Of a stretch of 64,000 nt of DNA, positions 1 through 8,323 are shown piece by piece. Each line of letters begins with the position of its first letter. Position 1 is the stretch's first letter. The DNA lies in the NCBI GenBank assembly GCA_043747595.1, contig JAYTOX010000104.1, positions 38,118 to 102,117 of the forward strand. Direction: 5' to 3'. The position numbers and the translations under genes are program-made. Source of the stretch: JADKIH01 sp043747595. Lineage in GTDB: Bacteria > Bacteroidota > Bacteroidia > AKYH767-A > 2013-40CM-41-45. The notes below the pieces were generated by a model. That model saw only the letters and a list, made by a program, of their open reading frames with translations. It did not search any database and had not been told where the DNA came from.

Positions 1-633
1 CATTATTTGACAGATGAAGTAGCAAAGAAAACAGTTGAATCCGGGCTCGATCGACTTATTATCAGTATTGACGGCACTTCGCAAGATGTATATTCGCAAT
101 ATCGAATTGGTGGCGATCTTCAAAAAGTAATCGATGGAACAAAAAATATTTTGAAGTGGAAAAAAAATCTTAAGAGCAATACACCCTATGTTGTTTTCCA
201 GTTTTTAGTTGTTGCTCCAAACGAACATCAAATTGAAGATGTAAAAAAACTGGCAAAAGAAATTGGTGTCGACGATATTGCATTCAAAACTGCGCAGATA
301 AATGATTATCAAAATGGGAACGATTTAATTCCAATTAACAGTTCCTATTCTCGGTATAAAAAATTAGGCAATGGCGGCTTCCAATTAAAAAACAGTTTAC
401 TTAACCACTGTTGGAAAATTTGGCAGTCGGCTGTTATTACATGGGATGGAAAAGTTGTGCCTTGTTGCTTTGATAAAGATGCGCATCACCAAATTGGCGA
501 CCTTCAAAAAACCCCCTTCAAACAGGTCTGGCAGGGAAAAGAATTTATGCAATTCCGACAATCCGTTTTAAAAAGCAGAAAAGAAATCGACATTTGTCAA
601 AACTGTTCAGAAGGCGGGAAAATCTGGGCTTAA
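1..633 (+). CDS. Radical SAM/SPASM domain protein, 3' part
   Basis: The reading frame is open from the first base, so the gene starts upstream of the window and the SAM-cluster motif CxxxCxxC is not visible. The visible part begins in the TIM-barrel half (LIISIDGTSQDVYSQYR is typical of radical SAM enzymes that carry a SPASM tail). It ends in a SPASM region: NHCWKIW, then WDGKVVPCCFDKD, then a closing CQNC near the C-terminus. These cysteines would hold auxiliary iron-sulfur clusters. Such enzymes modify peptides or sugars; the substrate cannot be told from this fragment. The WD40 gene begins 46 bases downstream on the same strand. The family call is firm; the function is open. Confidence 0.85.
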   Translation, partial: HYLTDEVAKKTVESGLDRLIISIDGTSQDVYSQYRIGGDLQKVIDGTKNILKWKKNLKSNTPYVVFQFLVVAPNEHQIEDVKKLAKEIGVDDIAFKTAQINDYQNGNDLIPINSSYSRYKKLGNGGFQLKNSLLNHCWKIWQSAVITWDGKVVPCCFDKDAHHQIGDLQKTPFKQVWQGKEFMQFRQSVLKSRKEIDICQNCSEGGKIWA

Positions 634-679
634 AATAAATGATATTCTAATGTTAAATTAAATCATCAAAAAATAGTTA

Positions 680-1579
680 ATGATAGTACAAAATGAGTTT
701 GTTTATGCCGGTCATGAAGGAGCTATTTACACTTTAGAGAACAGCCCAGATGCAAAATCTTTCTTCTCCGGTGGCAGCGATGGTATTCTTTCTAAATGGG
801 AATTGCATAATCACACTGCTGCGCAAGCGCTAGGGAAAATGAATTCCCCGATTTATGCGATACGTTGGATTCAAGAGAAAAACGTATTACTAGCAGGAAC
901 CGGCAAAGGCGAATTCTATGCTATCGATCTAAACTCGCATTCACTCATCACCTCCATTCAATTTCACTCTTCTGGCATATTCGATATTCAATACTCATTT
1001 GATACTAAAAAAATATTCAGCTGTTCTACTTCGGGCGAATTGGCGATCTGGGATCTCGATACTTTTGAACTCTTAAAAAAAGAAACAATCACTGCTGGTA
1101 AGATAAGAGCTTTAGCTGTTTCTATCAACCAACAAGAACTTGCAATTGCCTGTGGTGATGGCAGCATTCGAATATGGGATATAAAAACGCTCAGACAAAC
1201 TCATCATTTCAAAGCACACAACGATTCATCAAACTCCCTGGCTTTTCATCCAACTCAAAATGTACTTTTAAGCGGCGGAAGAGACGCACACCTTAGAATG
1301 TGGGATATAAAAAACTACACGCTTCAAAAAGAAATTCCTGCTCACAATTATGCGATATACTCAATCGCATTTTCACCCGATCAAAAATTAATTGCCACCG
1401 CTAGTCGCGATAAAACAGCCAAACTTTGGAATGCCGATGACGTTACATTTTTACATCGAATAGACAGAGAAAATTCGGCAGCTCATTCTCATAGTGTCAA
1501 CAAAGTATTGTGGTTACCCTCGGGCGAATTACTCACCGCCGGCGACGACAGAAAAATAATTCAATTCAAGATAGTATGA
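680..1579 (+). CDS. WD40 repeat protein
   Basis: The 299-residue protein consists almost entirely of about seven WD40 repeats, seen as blade ends such as LAIWDLDT, IRIWDIKT, LRMWDIKN and AKLWNADD, each preceded by a GH- or AH-type turn. This predicts one seven-bladed beta-propeller. No signal peptide or membrane segment is visible, so it is probably a cytoplasmic protein-binding scaffold. The start at 680 gives MIVQNEFVYAGHEGAI, which enters the first blade directly. Its stop overlaps the start of the VOC gene by four bases (ATGA), which suggests translational coupling. The partner is unknown. Confidence 0.88.
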   Translation: MIVQNEFVYAGHEGAIYTLENSPDAKSFFSGGSDGILSKWELHNHTAAQALGKMNSPIYAIRWIQEKNVLLAGTGKGEFYAIDLNSHSLITSIQFHSSGIFDIQYSFDTKKIFSCSTSGELAIWDLDTFELLKKETITAGKIRALAVSINQQELAIACGDGSIRIWDIKTLRQTHHFKAHNDSSNSLAFHPTQNVLLSGGRDAHLRMWDIKNYTLQKEIPAHNYAIYSIAFSPDQKLIATASRDKTAKLWNADDVTFLHRIDRENSAAHSHSVNKVLWLPSGELLTAGDDRKIIQFKIV

Positions 1580-1968
1580 AAAGTACAGCCTCACTTCAAC
1601 AAATAGCAATCGTAGTAAACGACTACGATGAAGCTATTGAATTTTATACGACTAAACTTGGGTTCGATTTGTTGGAAGACAAACAAATGAGCGAAACAAA
1701 GCGCTGGGTAGTTGTTGCTCCAAAAAACTCTATGTGTCAGCTGTTGCTCGCAAAGGCAGTAGGCGAAGAACAAATTTCACGAGTTGGAAATCAAACAGGA
1801 GGCCGAGTTTTTCTTTTTTTGTATACAAAAAACTTTACCGAAGAATATAATTTTATGAAAGACAAAGGCGTTCAATTTGTGAGAGAACGTACTGAAGAAG
1901 ATTGGGGAACGGTAGCTGTATTCAAAGATCTTTACGGCAATCTTTGGGATTTTATCCAGCGGAAATAA
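1576..1968 (+). CDS. VOC family (glyoxalase/bleomycin-resistance fold) protein
   Basis: A 130-residue protein starts at the ATG that overlaps the WD40 stop codon; a longer frame upstream runs inside the WD40 gene and is not credible. Features of a vicinal-oxygen-chelate fold are visible: an N-terminal strand followed by DYDEAIEFYTTKLGF, a central GGRVFLFLYT strand, and the closing DLYGNLWDFIQ motif that carries a metal-ligand-type residue. Such proteins act as small metal-dependent lyases, dioxygenases or binding proteins. The substrate cannot be predicted. It is probably co-translated with the WD40 protein. Confidence 0.88.
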   Translation: MKSTASLQQIAIVVNDYDEAIEFYTTKLGFDLLEDKQMSETKRWVVVAPKNSMCQLLLAKAVGEEQISRVGNQTGGRVFLFLYTKNFTEEYNFMKDKGVQFVRERTEEDWGTVAVFKDLYGNLWDFIQRK

Positions 1969-2064
1969 TAACGTAAACACAATAGGAAATAGAAAAAAAT
2001 CAGTTTCAAACTCAACAGACCCGATTTTAACAATAAAATCAACTACAGTTTATCGTTTAAATGA

Positions 2065-2077
2065 AAACTGTAAGAAA
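2065..2077 (+). promoter_or_regulatory. Copy A of a shared 13-base motif AAACTGTAAGAAA
   Basis: The same 13-mer recurs at 11104 and 15124, in front of the usher-like gene and the first small exported protein gene. Here its first seven bases pair with ACAGTTT at 2045-2051, and it lies about 100 bases before a hairpin terminator. The role is inferred only from this recurrence. Confidence 0.35.
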
Positions 2078-2167
2078 AATACTAAAAGTGAAACTTTCGA
2101 AACAGACCGGCGTTATAATAGGCGTGTTTCATGTTAAGTTTAAGTTAAGTAATTTGAATTGTTGATC

Positions 2168-2199
2168 AAAAAACTCCGTGTTGATTCGCGGAGTTTTTT
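2168..2199 (+). terminator. Rho-independent terminator
   Basis: CTCCG (2174-2178) pairs with CGGAG (2189-2193), extended by A-runs that pair with the following T-run. The T tract follows on both strands, so it could work in either direction. It may end the radical SAM-WD40-VOC transcript or a small RNA encoded in the 200 gene-free bases before it. Confidence 0.65.
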
Positions 2200-2367
2200 G
2201 TTTTTATACGTTTTTGTAATGCGTTAATTTCGCAAGATAGCTGAAACGGTATATTGTATTTCTTTCTTATCGCACCTTACAATTTACTAAACAGTGGAAC
2301 TTCGCTACGCTAATGATTTCGATTCGCGGCAATCAGCTCAGCTCTACTCATTTCATGTTTCTCATCC

Positions 2368-2535
2368 TTCAAATTACAATTACCAACCTTCAAATTACAA
2401 ATTACCAATTACAATTATCACTCTTCAAATTACAAATTACAATTATCAATCTTCAAATTACAAATTACAATTCTCAACTTTCAAATTACATATTACAATT
2501 CTCAACCTTCAAATTTCTACAAACAATTCTCGCCC
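2368..2535. repeat. AT-rich 28-bp tandem repeat in a gene-free region
   Basis: TTCAAATTACAAATTAC-like units begin at 2368, 2389, 2424, 2452, 2480 and 2508. The last four are spaced exactly 28 bases apart. Units differ slightly and there are no unique spacers, so this is not a CRISPR array. Open frames across it (2294-2666) only translate the repeat. Together with the hairpin at 2168 it fills most of the 630 bases between the VOC gene and frr. Confidence 0.8.
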
Positions 2536-2570
2536 ATCAAAGCACAAATTACATCGCTCAGTCTTCAACA

Positions 2571-2600
2571 AAAAAAAGCCACCGCAATGGGTGGCTTAAA
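2571..2600 (-). terminator. Terminator of the pyrH-frr transcript
   Basis: AAGCCACC (2576-2583) pairs with GGTGGCTT (2590-2597). Read on the minus strand the stem is followed by seven T. It lies directly after the frr stop codon. Confidence 0.85.
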
Positions 2601-2602
2601 AA

Positions 2603-3160
2603 TCATATTGTCATAATCTCTTTTTCTTTTGCCTCGAGATGCTTATCTGCTATTGCAATAAACTGATCAGTAATTTTTTGAATTTGATCTTCTATCCCTT
2701 TAGCTACATCTTCCGGAACCGACTTCGCTTCTTTTTTCAGCAATTCATTGGCTTCTCTTCGAGCTGTACGAATTCCCACTTTAGAATGCTCTACCTCCGC
2801 TTTTGTTTTCTTTACTAATTCTTTTCTACGCTCTTCTGTTAACGCCGGAATATTAATTCGAACTATCGTTCCATCGTTCTGAGGCGTAAATCCTAAATTC
2901 GCAGCCATGATTGCTTTCTCAATTGGAGCAATCATCGTTTTCTCCCAAGGCTGAATTGCAAGCGATCGAGCATCGGGCGTCGTTATACTTGCTATCTGCG
3001 CAATTGGCGTACTTGTTCCGTAATAGTCTACATGCACTACATCTAACATCGACGGATTGGCTCTGCCTGCACGGATTTTTGTTAATTCTACTTCTAAATG
3101 ATCAACGGCTTTTTGCATATGCGCCTTCGAATCACTAATCAATTTATTTGTGTCTAACAT
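2603..3160 (-). CDS. frr: Ribosome recycling factor
   Basis: The 185-residue protein matches the normal length of ribosome recycling factor, which with EF-G splits post-termination ribosomes. Visible family features are the N-terminal helix with LEVELTKIRAGRANPSMLD, the SLAIQPWEK strand, and the long C-terminal helices with RKELVKKTKAEVEHSKVGIR. It follows pyrH by about 30 bases on the same strand and is immediately followed by a hairpin terminator, so it is the last gene of the translation cluster. The pyrH-frr pair is conserved in many bacteria. No unusual residues were seen. Confidence 0.98.
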   Translation of the reverse strand: MLDTNKLISDSKAHMQKAVDHLEVELTKIRAGRANPSMLDVVHVDYYGTSTPIAQIASITTPDARSLAIQPWEKTMIAPIEKAIMAANLGFTPQNDGTIVRINIPALTEERRKELVKKTKAEVEHSKVGIRTARREANELLKKEAKSVPEDVAKGIEDQIQKITDQFIAIADKHLEAKEKEIMTI

Positions 3161-3190
3161 AGTTTGTTGTCTTAAACTTTATTACTAAAA

Positions 3191-3901
3191 TCAAAATTCT
3201 ACCAGTGTACCAACCGATTTTCCTTCTAATACTCGTAGAAGATTACCGGTTTTATTAATATCAAATACAATGATCGGCACTTTGTTTTCATTGCATAATG
3301 TAAATGCGGTAAGATCCATTACTTTCAATCCCTTCTCATATACTTCATCGAAGGTTACTGTTTCGTAACGAACTGCATCTTTATTTTTTTCCGGATCGGA
3401 TGAGTAAATTCCATCAACGCGCGTGCCTTTCAAAATTACATCGGCACCTATTTCTATTGCTCGAAGTGAAGCAGCAGTATCAGTGGTAAAGTATGGATTC
3501 CCTGTTCCTGCTCCGAATATTACTACGCGACCTTTCTCTAGGTGACGAACAGCTCTCCTTTTAATGTATGGCTCACATATTTGTTCCATCTTTATTGCCG
3601 ACTGCAAACGTGTCTTTACTCCTACTCGTTCAAGTGCCGATTGCAATGCCATACTATTGATCACTGTTGCAAGCATTCCCATATAATCTCCTTGAACGCG
3701 ATCAATCACATCGCCGGCGTCATTTCCTACTCCTCGAAAAATATTCCCTCCGCCTATCACAACCGCTACTTCTACACCTTCATCAACGATCGACTTTATT
3801 TCTTCTGAATACTGACGTAAACGGTCGTGGTCGATTCCAAATTCCTTTTCACCCATCAGCGACTCACCACTCAGTTTTAATAAAACGCGTTTATATTTCA
3901 T
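3191..3901 (-). CDS. pyrH: UMP kinase
   Basis: A 236-residue hexameric-type bacterial UMP kinase, which phosphorylates UMP to UDP with ATP in pyrimidine nucleotide synthesis. The N-terminal KLSGESLMG loop, the GGGNIFRG glycine loop and the GTGNPYFTTDTAA segment that binds UMP are all present, as is ILKGTRVDGIYSSDP. The length agrees with the family. The gene lies between the terminator behind tsf and frr, and so may have its own promoter in the 94 bases upstream, though I could not identify a convincing one. Confidence 0.98.
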   Translation of the reverse strand: MKYKRVLLKLSGESLMGEKEFGIDHDRLRQYSEEIKSIVDEGVEVAVVIGGGNIFRGVGNDAGDVIDRVQGDYMGMLATVINSMALQSALERVGVKTRLQSAIKMEQICEPYIKRRAVRHLEKGRVVIFGAGTGNPYFTTDTAASLRAIEIGADVILKGTRVDGIYSSDPEKNKDAVRYETVTFDEVYEKGLKVMDLTAFTLCNENKVPIIVFDINKTGNLLRVLEGKSVGTLVEF

Positions 3902-3994
3902 TCGAAATTGTTTTAGCGCTGCTAAGATATAGATTTTAACAAAGTATTCAAGTTTGTCAATTTCTCAATCATTGCAACTAGTTCATTTTTGGGC

Positions 3995-4025
3995 AAAAAA
4001 AAAGAGAACTGATGTTCTCTTTTTT
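3995..4025 (-). terminator. Terminator after tsf
   Basis: AGAGAAC (4003-4009) and GTTCTCT (4014-4020) form a stem with loop TGAT, flanked by A and T runs on the two sides. It follows the tsf stop by 16 bases and would separate rplM-rpsI-rpsB-tsf from pyrH-frr, at least in part. Confidence 0.8.
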
Positions 4026-4041
4026 CAAATAATTCTATTTC

Positions 4042-4878
4042 TTAACCCAATTTCACACGCTTCATGGCTGTGATATGAGCATTTTTATCGATTCCTTCAA
4101 GGAACTGACGAACCGTTTTCTTTTCGTCTTTAATGAACTGTTGGTTCAATAAAGTATATTCCGAATAAAACTTGTTAATCTTTCCTGCAGATATTTTTTC
4201 AATCATATTCTCCGGTTTGCCTTCAGCTCTTATTTGCTCTTTAGCAATCTCAACTTCACGTTCTAAAAGTGATGGGTCTACATCTGCTTTATCGATTGCT
4301 ACCGGTGCCATTGCTGCTACTTGCATAGCAATATCGCGACCTGCATCAGCAACTGCCTGATTCGCTGTATTGAAAGCGATCAGTGAAGTTAATTTATTTC
4401 CAGGGTGATTGTAGATAATTACTTTTTCAGACTTTACATTTTGGAAATCGACCACATCGATTTTCTCACCGATCTTTCCCATTTGGTCGATCAATGTTTC
4501 TCCAACTGTACGGTCGCCTAATGTCAATGCCTTTAACTCATCAACTGTTGATGGTTTTTTGCTCATGGCAAGATCTAAAATCGACTCCGCATATTTCACG
4601 AAATCAACATTGATGGCTACGAAATCTGTCTCGCAACAAACCGCTACTACAAATCCTTGTGTACCATCGGCAGTTACCTTACCAAACACATATCCTTCTT
4701 TTGCTTCACGGTCTTGACGATTCGCTGCAATCTTTTGACCTTTTTTACGTAAAATGTCAATTGCCGCTTCGAAATCTCCGTTTGCTTCTGTTAATGCTTT
4801 CTTACAGTCCATCATTCCGGAACCGGTTTGTTGGCGAAGCTTATTTACATCTGCTGCGCTAATTGTTGCAGTAGTCAT
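4042..4878 (-). CDS. tsf: Elongation factor Ts
   Basis: The 278-residue protein is the nucleotide exchange factor for EF-Tu. The N-terminal UBA-like part with LRQQTGSGMMDCKKAL (the conserved TGAGMMDCKKAL region) and the following AIDILRKKGQKIAA helix are typical. The core domains follow, with VAVCCETDFVAIN and the coiled segment. The length is close to the usual 275-280 residues in Bacteroidota. It lies 31 bases after rpsB, the near-universal arrangement, and is followed by a hairpin terminator. Confidence 0.98.
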   Translation of the reverse strand: MTTATISAADVNKLRQQTGSGMMDCKKALTEANGDFEAAIDILRKKGQKIAANRQDREAKEGYVFGKVTADGTQGFVVAVCCETDFVAINVDFVKYAESILDLAMSKKPSTVDELKALTLGDRTVGETLIDQMGKIGEKIDVVDFQNVKSEKVIIYNHPGNKLTSLIAFNTANQAVADAGRDIAMQVAAMAPVAIDKADVDPSLLEREVEIAKEQIRAEGKPENMIEKISAGKINKFYSEYTLLNQQFIKDEKKTVRQFLEGIDKNAHITAMKRVKLG

Positions 4879-4909
4879 TTCTTTTCTCCTTTTATTTATA
4901 GTTCACTAA

Positions 4910-5776
4910 TTATTTTTTACGTGGACCGCCCGGTGTTGTTGTGCGACGTGGACGTCCTTTTGGAGCAGTAGCTTTTGATGGAGCGCCTGATTCATCTTTC
5001 GCTTCATCGTCGAATGTAAGTTCCATTGCCATTGCTCCTGCATCTGTTAACTCTTCTCCTTCTTTATCTTTCTCTGCTTCTTTATCTGTCTTACGCTCCG
5101 CTAAACCTTCTTCAATTGCTTTAACCATTGTTTCAATAATGATGGCGATTGATTTAGTTGCATCGTCGTTTGCAGGAATTGCAAAATCAACTTGTGTTGG
5201 ATCTGTATTTGTATCTGTGATAGCAAAAGTAGGTATGTTCAACTTATGCGCCTCAGCAACTGCTATGTGTTCTTTTACTGTATCAACAATAAACAACGCA
5301 GCTGGTAAACGGCTAAGGTCAGAGATTGACCCTAAGAATTTTTCCATTTTCGCTTTCTGACGAGAAATTTGCAAACGCTCTTTCTTAGAGATGTTGTCAA
5401 ATGTACCATCGGTCGCCATCTTTTCGAAGCCCGCCATTTTCTTTACCGACTTACGTACGGTAGCAAAATTGGTAAGCATTCCACCAGGCCAACGCTCAGT
5501 GATAAACGGCATATTAACACGACCTGCACCATTTGCAACGATATCTTTAGCTTGCTTCTTTGTAGCTACGAACAAAATCTTTTTTCCGGATTTTGCTATT
5601 TGCTTCATTGCTGCTGCTGCCTCATCTATTTTTGCAACTGTTTTGTTAAGATCGATAATATGAATACCACGTGCTTCCATAAAAATATATGGAGCCATTT
5701 TCGGATTCCACTTGCTTTTTAAGTGGCCAAAGTGTGCACCTGCATCGAGTAAGTCTTGATATGAAACTCTTGACAT
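4910..5776 (-). CDS. rpsB: 30S ribosomal protein S2
   Basis: Protein S2 of the small ribosomal subunit. I chose the ATG at 5776, which gives MSRVSYQDLLDAGAHFGHL; the longer frame adds 23 residues not found in S2 proteins. Core motifs are GAHFGHLKSKWNPKM, FVATKKQAKDIV, RWPGGMLTNF and the AITDTNTDP segment. At 288 residues it is longer than the usual ~240: after about residue 225 there is a charged tail rich in E, K, D, then P, R and T. Such acidic-then-basic tails are common in this phylum. It is cotranscribed with rpsI upstream and tsf downstream. Confidence 0.97.
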   Translation of the reverse strand: MSRVSYQDLLDAGAHFGHLKSKWNPKMAPYIFMEARGIHIIDLNKTVAKIDEAAAAMKQIAKSGKKILFVATKKQAKDIVANGAGRVNMPFITERWPGGMLTNFATVRKSVKKMAGFEKMATDGTFDNISKKERLQISRQKAKMEKFLGSISDLSRLPAALFIVDTVKEHIAVAEAHKLNIPTFAITDTNTDPTQVDFAIPANDDATKSIAIIIETMVKAIEEGLAERKTDKEAEKDKEGEELTDAGAMAMELTFDDEAKDESGAPSKATAPKGRPRRTTTPGGPRKK

Positions 5777-5863
5777 TGAAATTTGTGTTGACGAATGAAT
5801 TGAATTATAAATTGAAAAGTATTTGCAAAGCATTCTTCCGAACACTTTGCAAATACCGGTATT

Positions 5864-6250
5864 TTAACGTTTAGAGAACTGGAATTTCTTACGTGCCTTC
5901 TTCTGTCCGGGCTTCTTACGCTCCACCATACGCGGATCACGAGTTAAAAGACCTTCTTTACGAAGTGGTGGTTTGTTTTCCTCGCTCACTTTTACTAGTG
6001 CACGTGCAATACCCAAACGTGATGCTTCTGCCTGACCTTTGATACCACCACCGTCTACGGTAATTTTGATATCATAAGTTTCTTTTACATTCAACACCGC
6101 TTGCGCTTGCGTTACTATATATTGCAACGGACCTGTAGGAAAATATTCCTTGTAGTCACGTGAATTTACTTTTATCTCTCCACTACCTACGTTTAAATAA
6201 ACGCGTGCAATGGATGTTTTTCTACGTCCGAGAGAATGGATAGTTGACAT
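5864..6250 (-). CDS. rpsI: 30S ribosomal protein S9
   Basis: A 128-residue S9 protein of the small-subunit head. The start MSTIHSLGRRKTSIARVYL matches the family, as do GGGIKGQAEASRLGIARAL and the C-terminal basic tail, rich in K and R and ending in SKR, which reaches toward the P-site tRNA. It follows rplM by 18 bases, the conserved L13-S9 pair, and is followed by rpsB. Confidence 0.98.
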   Translation of the reverse strand: MSTIHSLGRRKTSIARVYLNVGSGEIKVNSRDYKEYFPTGPLQYIVTQAQAVLNVKETYDIKITVDGGGIKGQAEASRLGIARALVKVSEENKPPLRKEGLLTRDPRMVERKKPGQKKARKKFQFSKR

Positions 6251-6268
6251 GCTTAATCAGTTCTTTAA

Positions 6269-6715
6269 TTATGAAAATTTAATCTCTTTTGGTTTTTGAG
6301 CTGTATGAGGATGCTCTGTGCCTACAAATACGTGTAGGTTACGGAACAATTCACGACCTAATTTTGTCTTTGGTAACATTCCACGAATGGCGTTCTCAAG
6401 GATCAAGGTCGGATTTTTTCTCATCCATTCTGTTGGAGTAGCAAAACGCTGACCGCCCGGGTAACCCGTGTGGTGTACGTATTCTTTCTCTTTCATCTTG
6501 TTGCCTGTGAAACGAACTTTCTCGGCATTAATGATGATTACATTATCTCCGCAATCTACGTGTGGAGTATAATTTGTTTTATGCTTACCACGTAAAACAC
6601 GAGCAATATCAGACGAAAGTCGTCCAACAATCATATCACTTGCATCCACAAGCACCCATTCTTTGTTGACAGTTTTTGCGTTTGCAGAAACAGTCTTGTA
6701 GCTCAATGCGTCCAA
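6269..6715 (-). CDS. rplM: 50S ribosomal protein L13
   Basis: L13 of the large subunit, 149 residues with the start chosen here. There is no ATG in the right place: the frame opens with TTG AAA TTG GAC GCA TTG, and a stop lies three codons upstream of the first TTG (6719-6721). I prefer the TTG at 6713-6715 because it yields MDALSYKTVSANAKTVN, close to the MDTLSYKT beginning common in Bacteroidota. Core motifs WVLVDASDMIVGRLSS, NYTPHVDCGDNVIIINA and HTGYPGGQRF are present. It is the first gene of the operon behind a clear promoter at 6769-6799. Confidence 0.95.
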   Translation of the reverse strand: MDALSYKTVSANAKTVNKEWVLVDASDMIVGRLSSDIARVLRGKHKTNYTPHVDCGDNVIIINAEKVRFTGNKMKEKEYVHHTGYPGGQRFATPTEWMRKNPTLILENAIRGMLPKTKLGRELFRNLHVFVGTEHPHTAQKPKEIKFS

Positions 6716-6768
6716 TTTCAATAATATTTATAAGTTTTTCACTAAATCGGTTTCCCACGAAGGGGTTG

Positions 6769-6799
6769 CAAAAGTAGGATTAATTTTATTACTAACAAA
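6769..6799 (-). promoter_or_regulatory. Promoter of the rplM operon
   Basis: On the minus strand TTTG (6796-6799), a 19-base spacer and TACTTTTG (6769-6776) match the Bacteroidota housekeeping consensus TTTG-N19-TAnnTTTG exactly. Transcription would start around 6762, giving a leader of about 45 bases with a small CCC-CTTCGT-GGG hairpin. Confidence 0.85.
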
Positions 6800-6955
6800 T
6801 GCTTGTGTAATTAATTATTGCACCGACCTGTATTTCTTTTCTGAAGTGCCGAACCCTGTTTCGACCAGATTGCTTTTTTCGAGTCTTTGCAATCATAAAA
6901 ATTACCAGAAACCTCCTTTTAACTACTAAAAAGCAATAATTTAAACTACTAAAAC

Positions 6956-7252
6956 TTAAAACCGACCTGCCGCTTTCTCCTCTACTTCTCTTATTAATCG
7001 GAATAAAGGAACGGCACGCAATATAAATCCTGCAAAAAAAGTACCTAATATCAACAAACTCATCCATCCAATTTCTGGATGTTCAAGAAAAAAAGTCACT
7101 AAAACGCCGGCCATAAAGGTGTAAACCATTAAATAAAGAATCTCAAACTTCACAGCAGCAGATCCGCTGCGCTTTGAACGCATTATTCTTAAAATAATTA
7201 ACGACACTACTAAAAACCCTATCACATAAGGCAAATATGCTGAAATATTCAT
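6956..7252 (-). CDS. Small integral membrane protein of unknown function
   Basis: I do not recognise this 98-residue protein. From the ATG at 7252 it shows three hydrophobic segments: about residues 7-24 (VIGFLVVSLIILRIM), 41-55 (LMVYTFMAGVLVTFFL) and 62-80 (WMSLLILGTFFAGFIL). A short basic loop with RSKRSG follows the first, and a charged C-terminal tail ends in EEKAAGRF. An upstream TTG would add 11 residues, but the ATG is preferred. It stands alone between the rplM promoter and the divergent epimerase gene. The long frame on the opposite side of its start is not supported. Confidence 0.55.
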   Translation of the reverse strand: MNISAYLPYVIGFLVVSLIILRIMRSKRSGSAAVKFEILYLMVYTFMAGVLVTFFLEHPEIGWMSLLILGTFFAGFILRAVPLFRLIREVEEKAAGRF

Positions 7253-7406
7253 TTTTTCAATGTTTACAGACGCTTCCTTCTCCAATTATCACCTCCTACT
7301 CGAGTCTTGTTCGATTTAAATTCCTTATTTTCCTCCCATTAAATTGAAATGCAAAACTAAACAAATCTGCCCTCAACTTGTCGTAGCTTTACTACTTATT
7401 TTACAA

Positions 7407-8312
7407 ATGGCGAATATTCTCATCTCCGGCGGCTCCGGAACTCTCGGTATGCGTTTAGCAATGCTACTTACTAAAAAAGGACACGAAGTTGCAATACTTA
7501 GTCGAAGCCGTCATTCTTCTTTTCCTTTTCCTGTTTTTATTTGGGACGTAGAGAAAGGAATTCTACCTCCTGAAGCAGTCGCCAATGCAGAAATAATTAT
7601 TCATTTAGCGGGAGCAGGAATTGCAGACCATCGCTGGACTGAACCTTACAAAAAGAAAATATTAACGAGCCGAACCGCTTCTGCCGATCTGCTTTTTCAA
7701 ACATTAAAAAACAATCCTCATAACGTACATACCTTTCTCTCTGCTTCTGCTGTTGGTTTTTATGGTCACACAGGAAATGCTTGGGTCGATGAGTTACAAC
7801 CTGCCGCCGCCGATTTTATGGGAAACGTTTGCAAACAATGGGAGCAATCGGCGCTTCAGTTTGAATCATTGAAAATACGTGTTGCCTTACTTCGAACTGG
7901 TGTCGTACTTGCTAATGATGGCGGCGCACTACCTGTTTTGGCTCGTACTGTTAAATTATTTGCAGGAGCTCCACTCGGCAACGGCCATCAATACATTCCA
8001 TGGATTCATATCGAAGATATTTGCCAGATGTATTTATTCCTAATAGAAAATAAAACATTGCACGGAGCTTTCAATGCAAATGCTCCATCACCTATTGAAA
8101 ATAATTTTTTCATGAAAACACTAGGTCGAATTCTTAAAAGACCAATTTGGCCATTCAACGTTCCGGCTTTTTTTCTTAGAATAATCTTAGGTGAGAAATC
8201 TGCTGTAATATTGAACGGTCAGCGCACCTCGGTCGAAAAAATTAAAAGGGCGGGATTTAAATTCATCTACTCCGATCCTGAAACTGCGCTGCGAAATCTT
8301 CTATCGAAATAA
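7407..8312 (+). CDS. TIGR01777-family NAD(P)-binding epimerase-like protein
   Basis: A 301-residue extended short-chain dehydrogenase of the TIGR01777/YfcH (SulA-like) family. The ATG at 7407 gives MANILISGGSGTLGMRLAMLL with the Rossmann GxxGxxG dinucleotide loop; the longer upstream frame adds a non-family segment. Further marks are IIHLAGAGIAD, SRTASADLL, FLSASAVGFYG and the C-terminal DUF1731-type region NAPSPIENNFFMKTLGRILKR (positions about 232-252). The physiological substrate of the family is not known. The photolyase gene starts 11 bases downstream, so the two are probably cotranscribed; epimerase-like partners of this family often lie near photolyases. Confidence 0.9.
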   Translation: MANILISGGSGTLGMRLAMLLTKKGHEVAILSRSRHSSFPFPVFIWDVEKGILPPEAVANAEIIIHLAGAGIADHRWTEPYKKKILTSRTASADLLFQTLKNNPHNVHTFLSASAVGFYGHTGNAWVDELQPAAADFMGNVCKQWEQSALQFESLKIRVALLRTGVVLANDGGALPVLARTVKLFAGAPLGNGHQYIPWIHIEDICQMYLFLIENKTLHGAFNANAPSPIENNFFMKTLGRILKRPIWPFNVPAFFLRIILGEKSAVILNGQRTSVEKIKRAGFKFIYSDPETALRNLLSK

Positions 8313-8323
8313 TCTTTACACCT

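Noticed and set aside
2368..2535. Regular spacing that might indicate a CRISPR array.
   Set aside because: Units are contiguous and imperfect, without unique spacers, and no cas genes are in the window.
2294..2666. Open frames of 101 and 117 residues across the AT-rich repeat.
   Set aside because: They are translations of a 28-bp repeat, overlap the frr terminator and 3' end, and have no domain or proper start context.
4941..5722. Plus-strand frames across rpsB.
   Set aside because: They are shadows of a conserved ribosomal gene.
6792..7067. Minus-strand frame of 91 residues between rplM and the small membrane protein gene.
   Set aside because: It covers the rplM promoter, overlaps the membrane protein gene in another frame and has no recognisable features.
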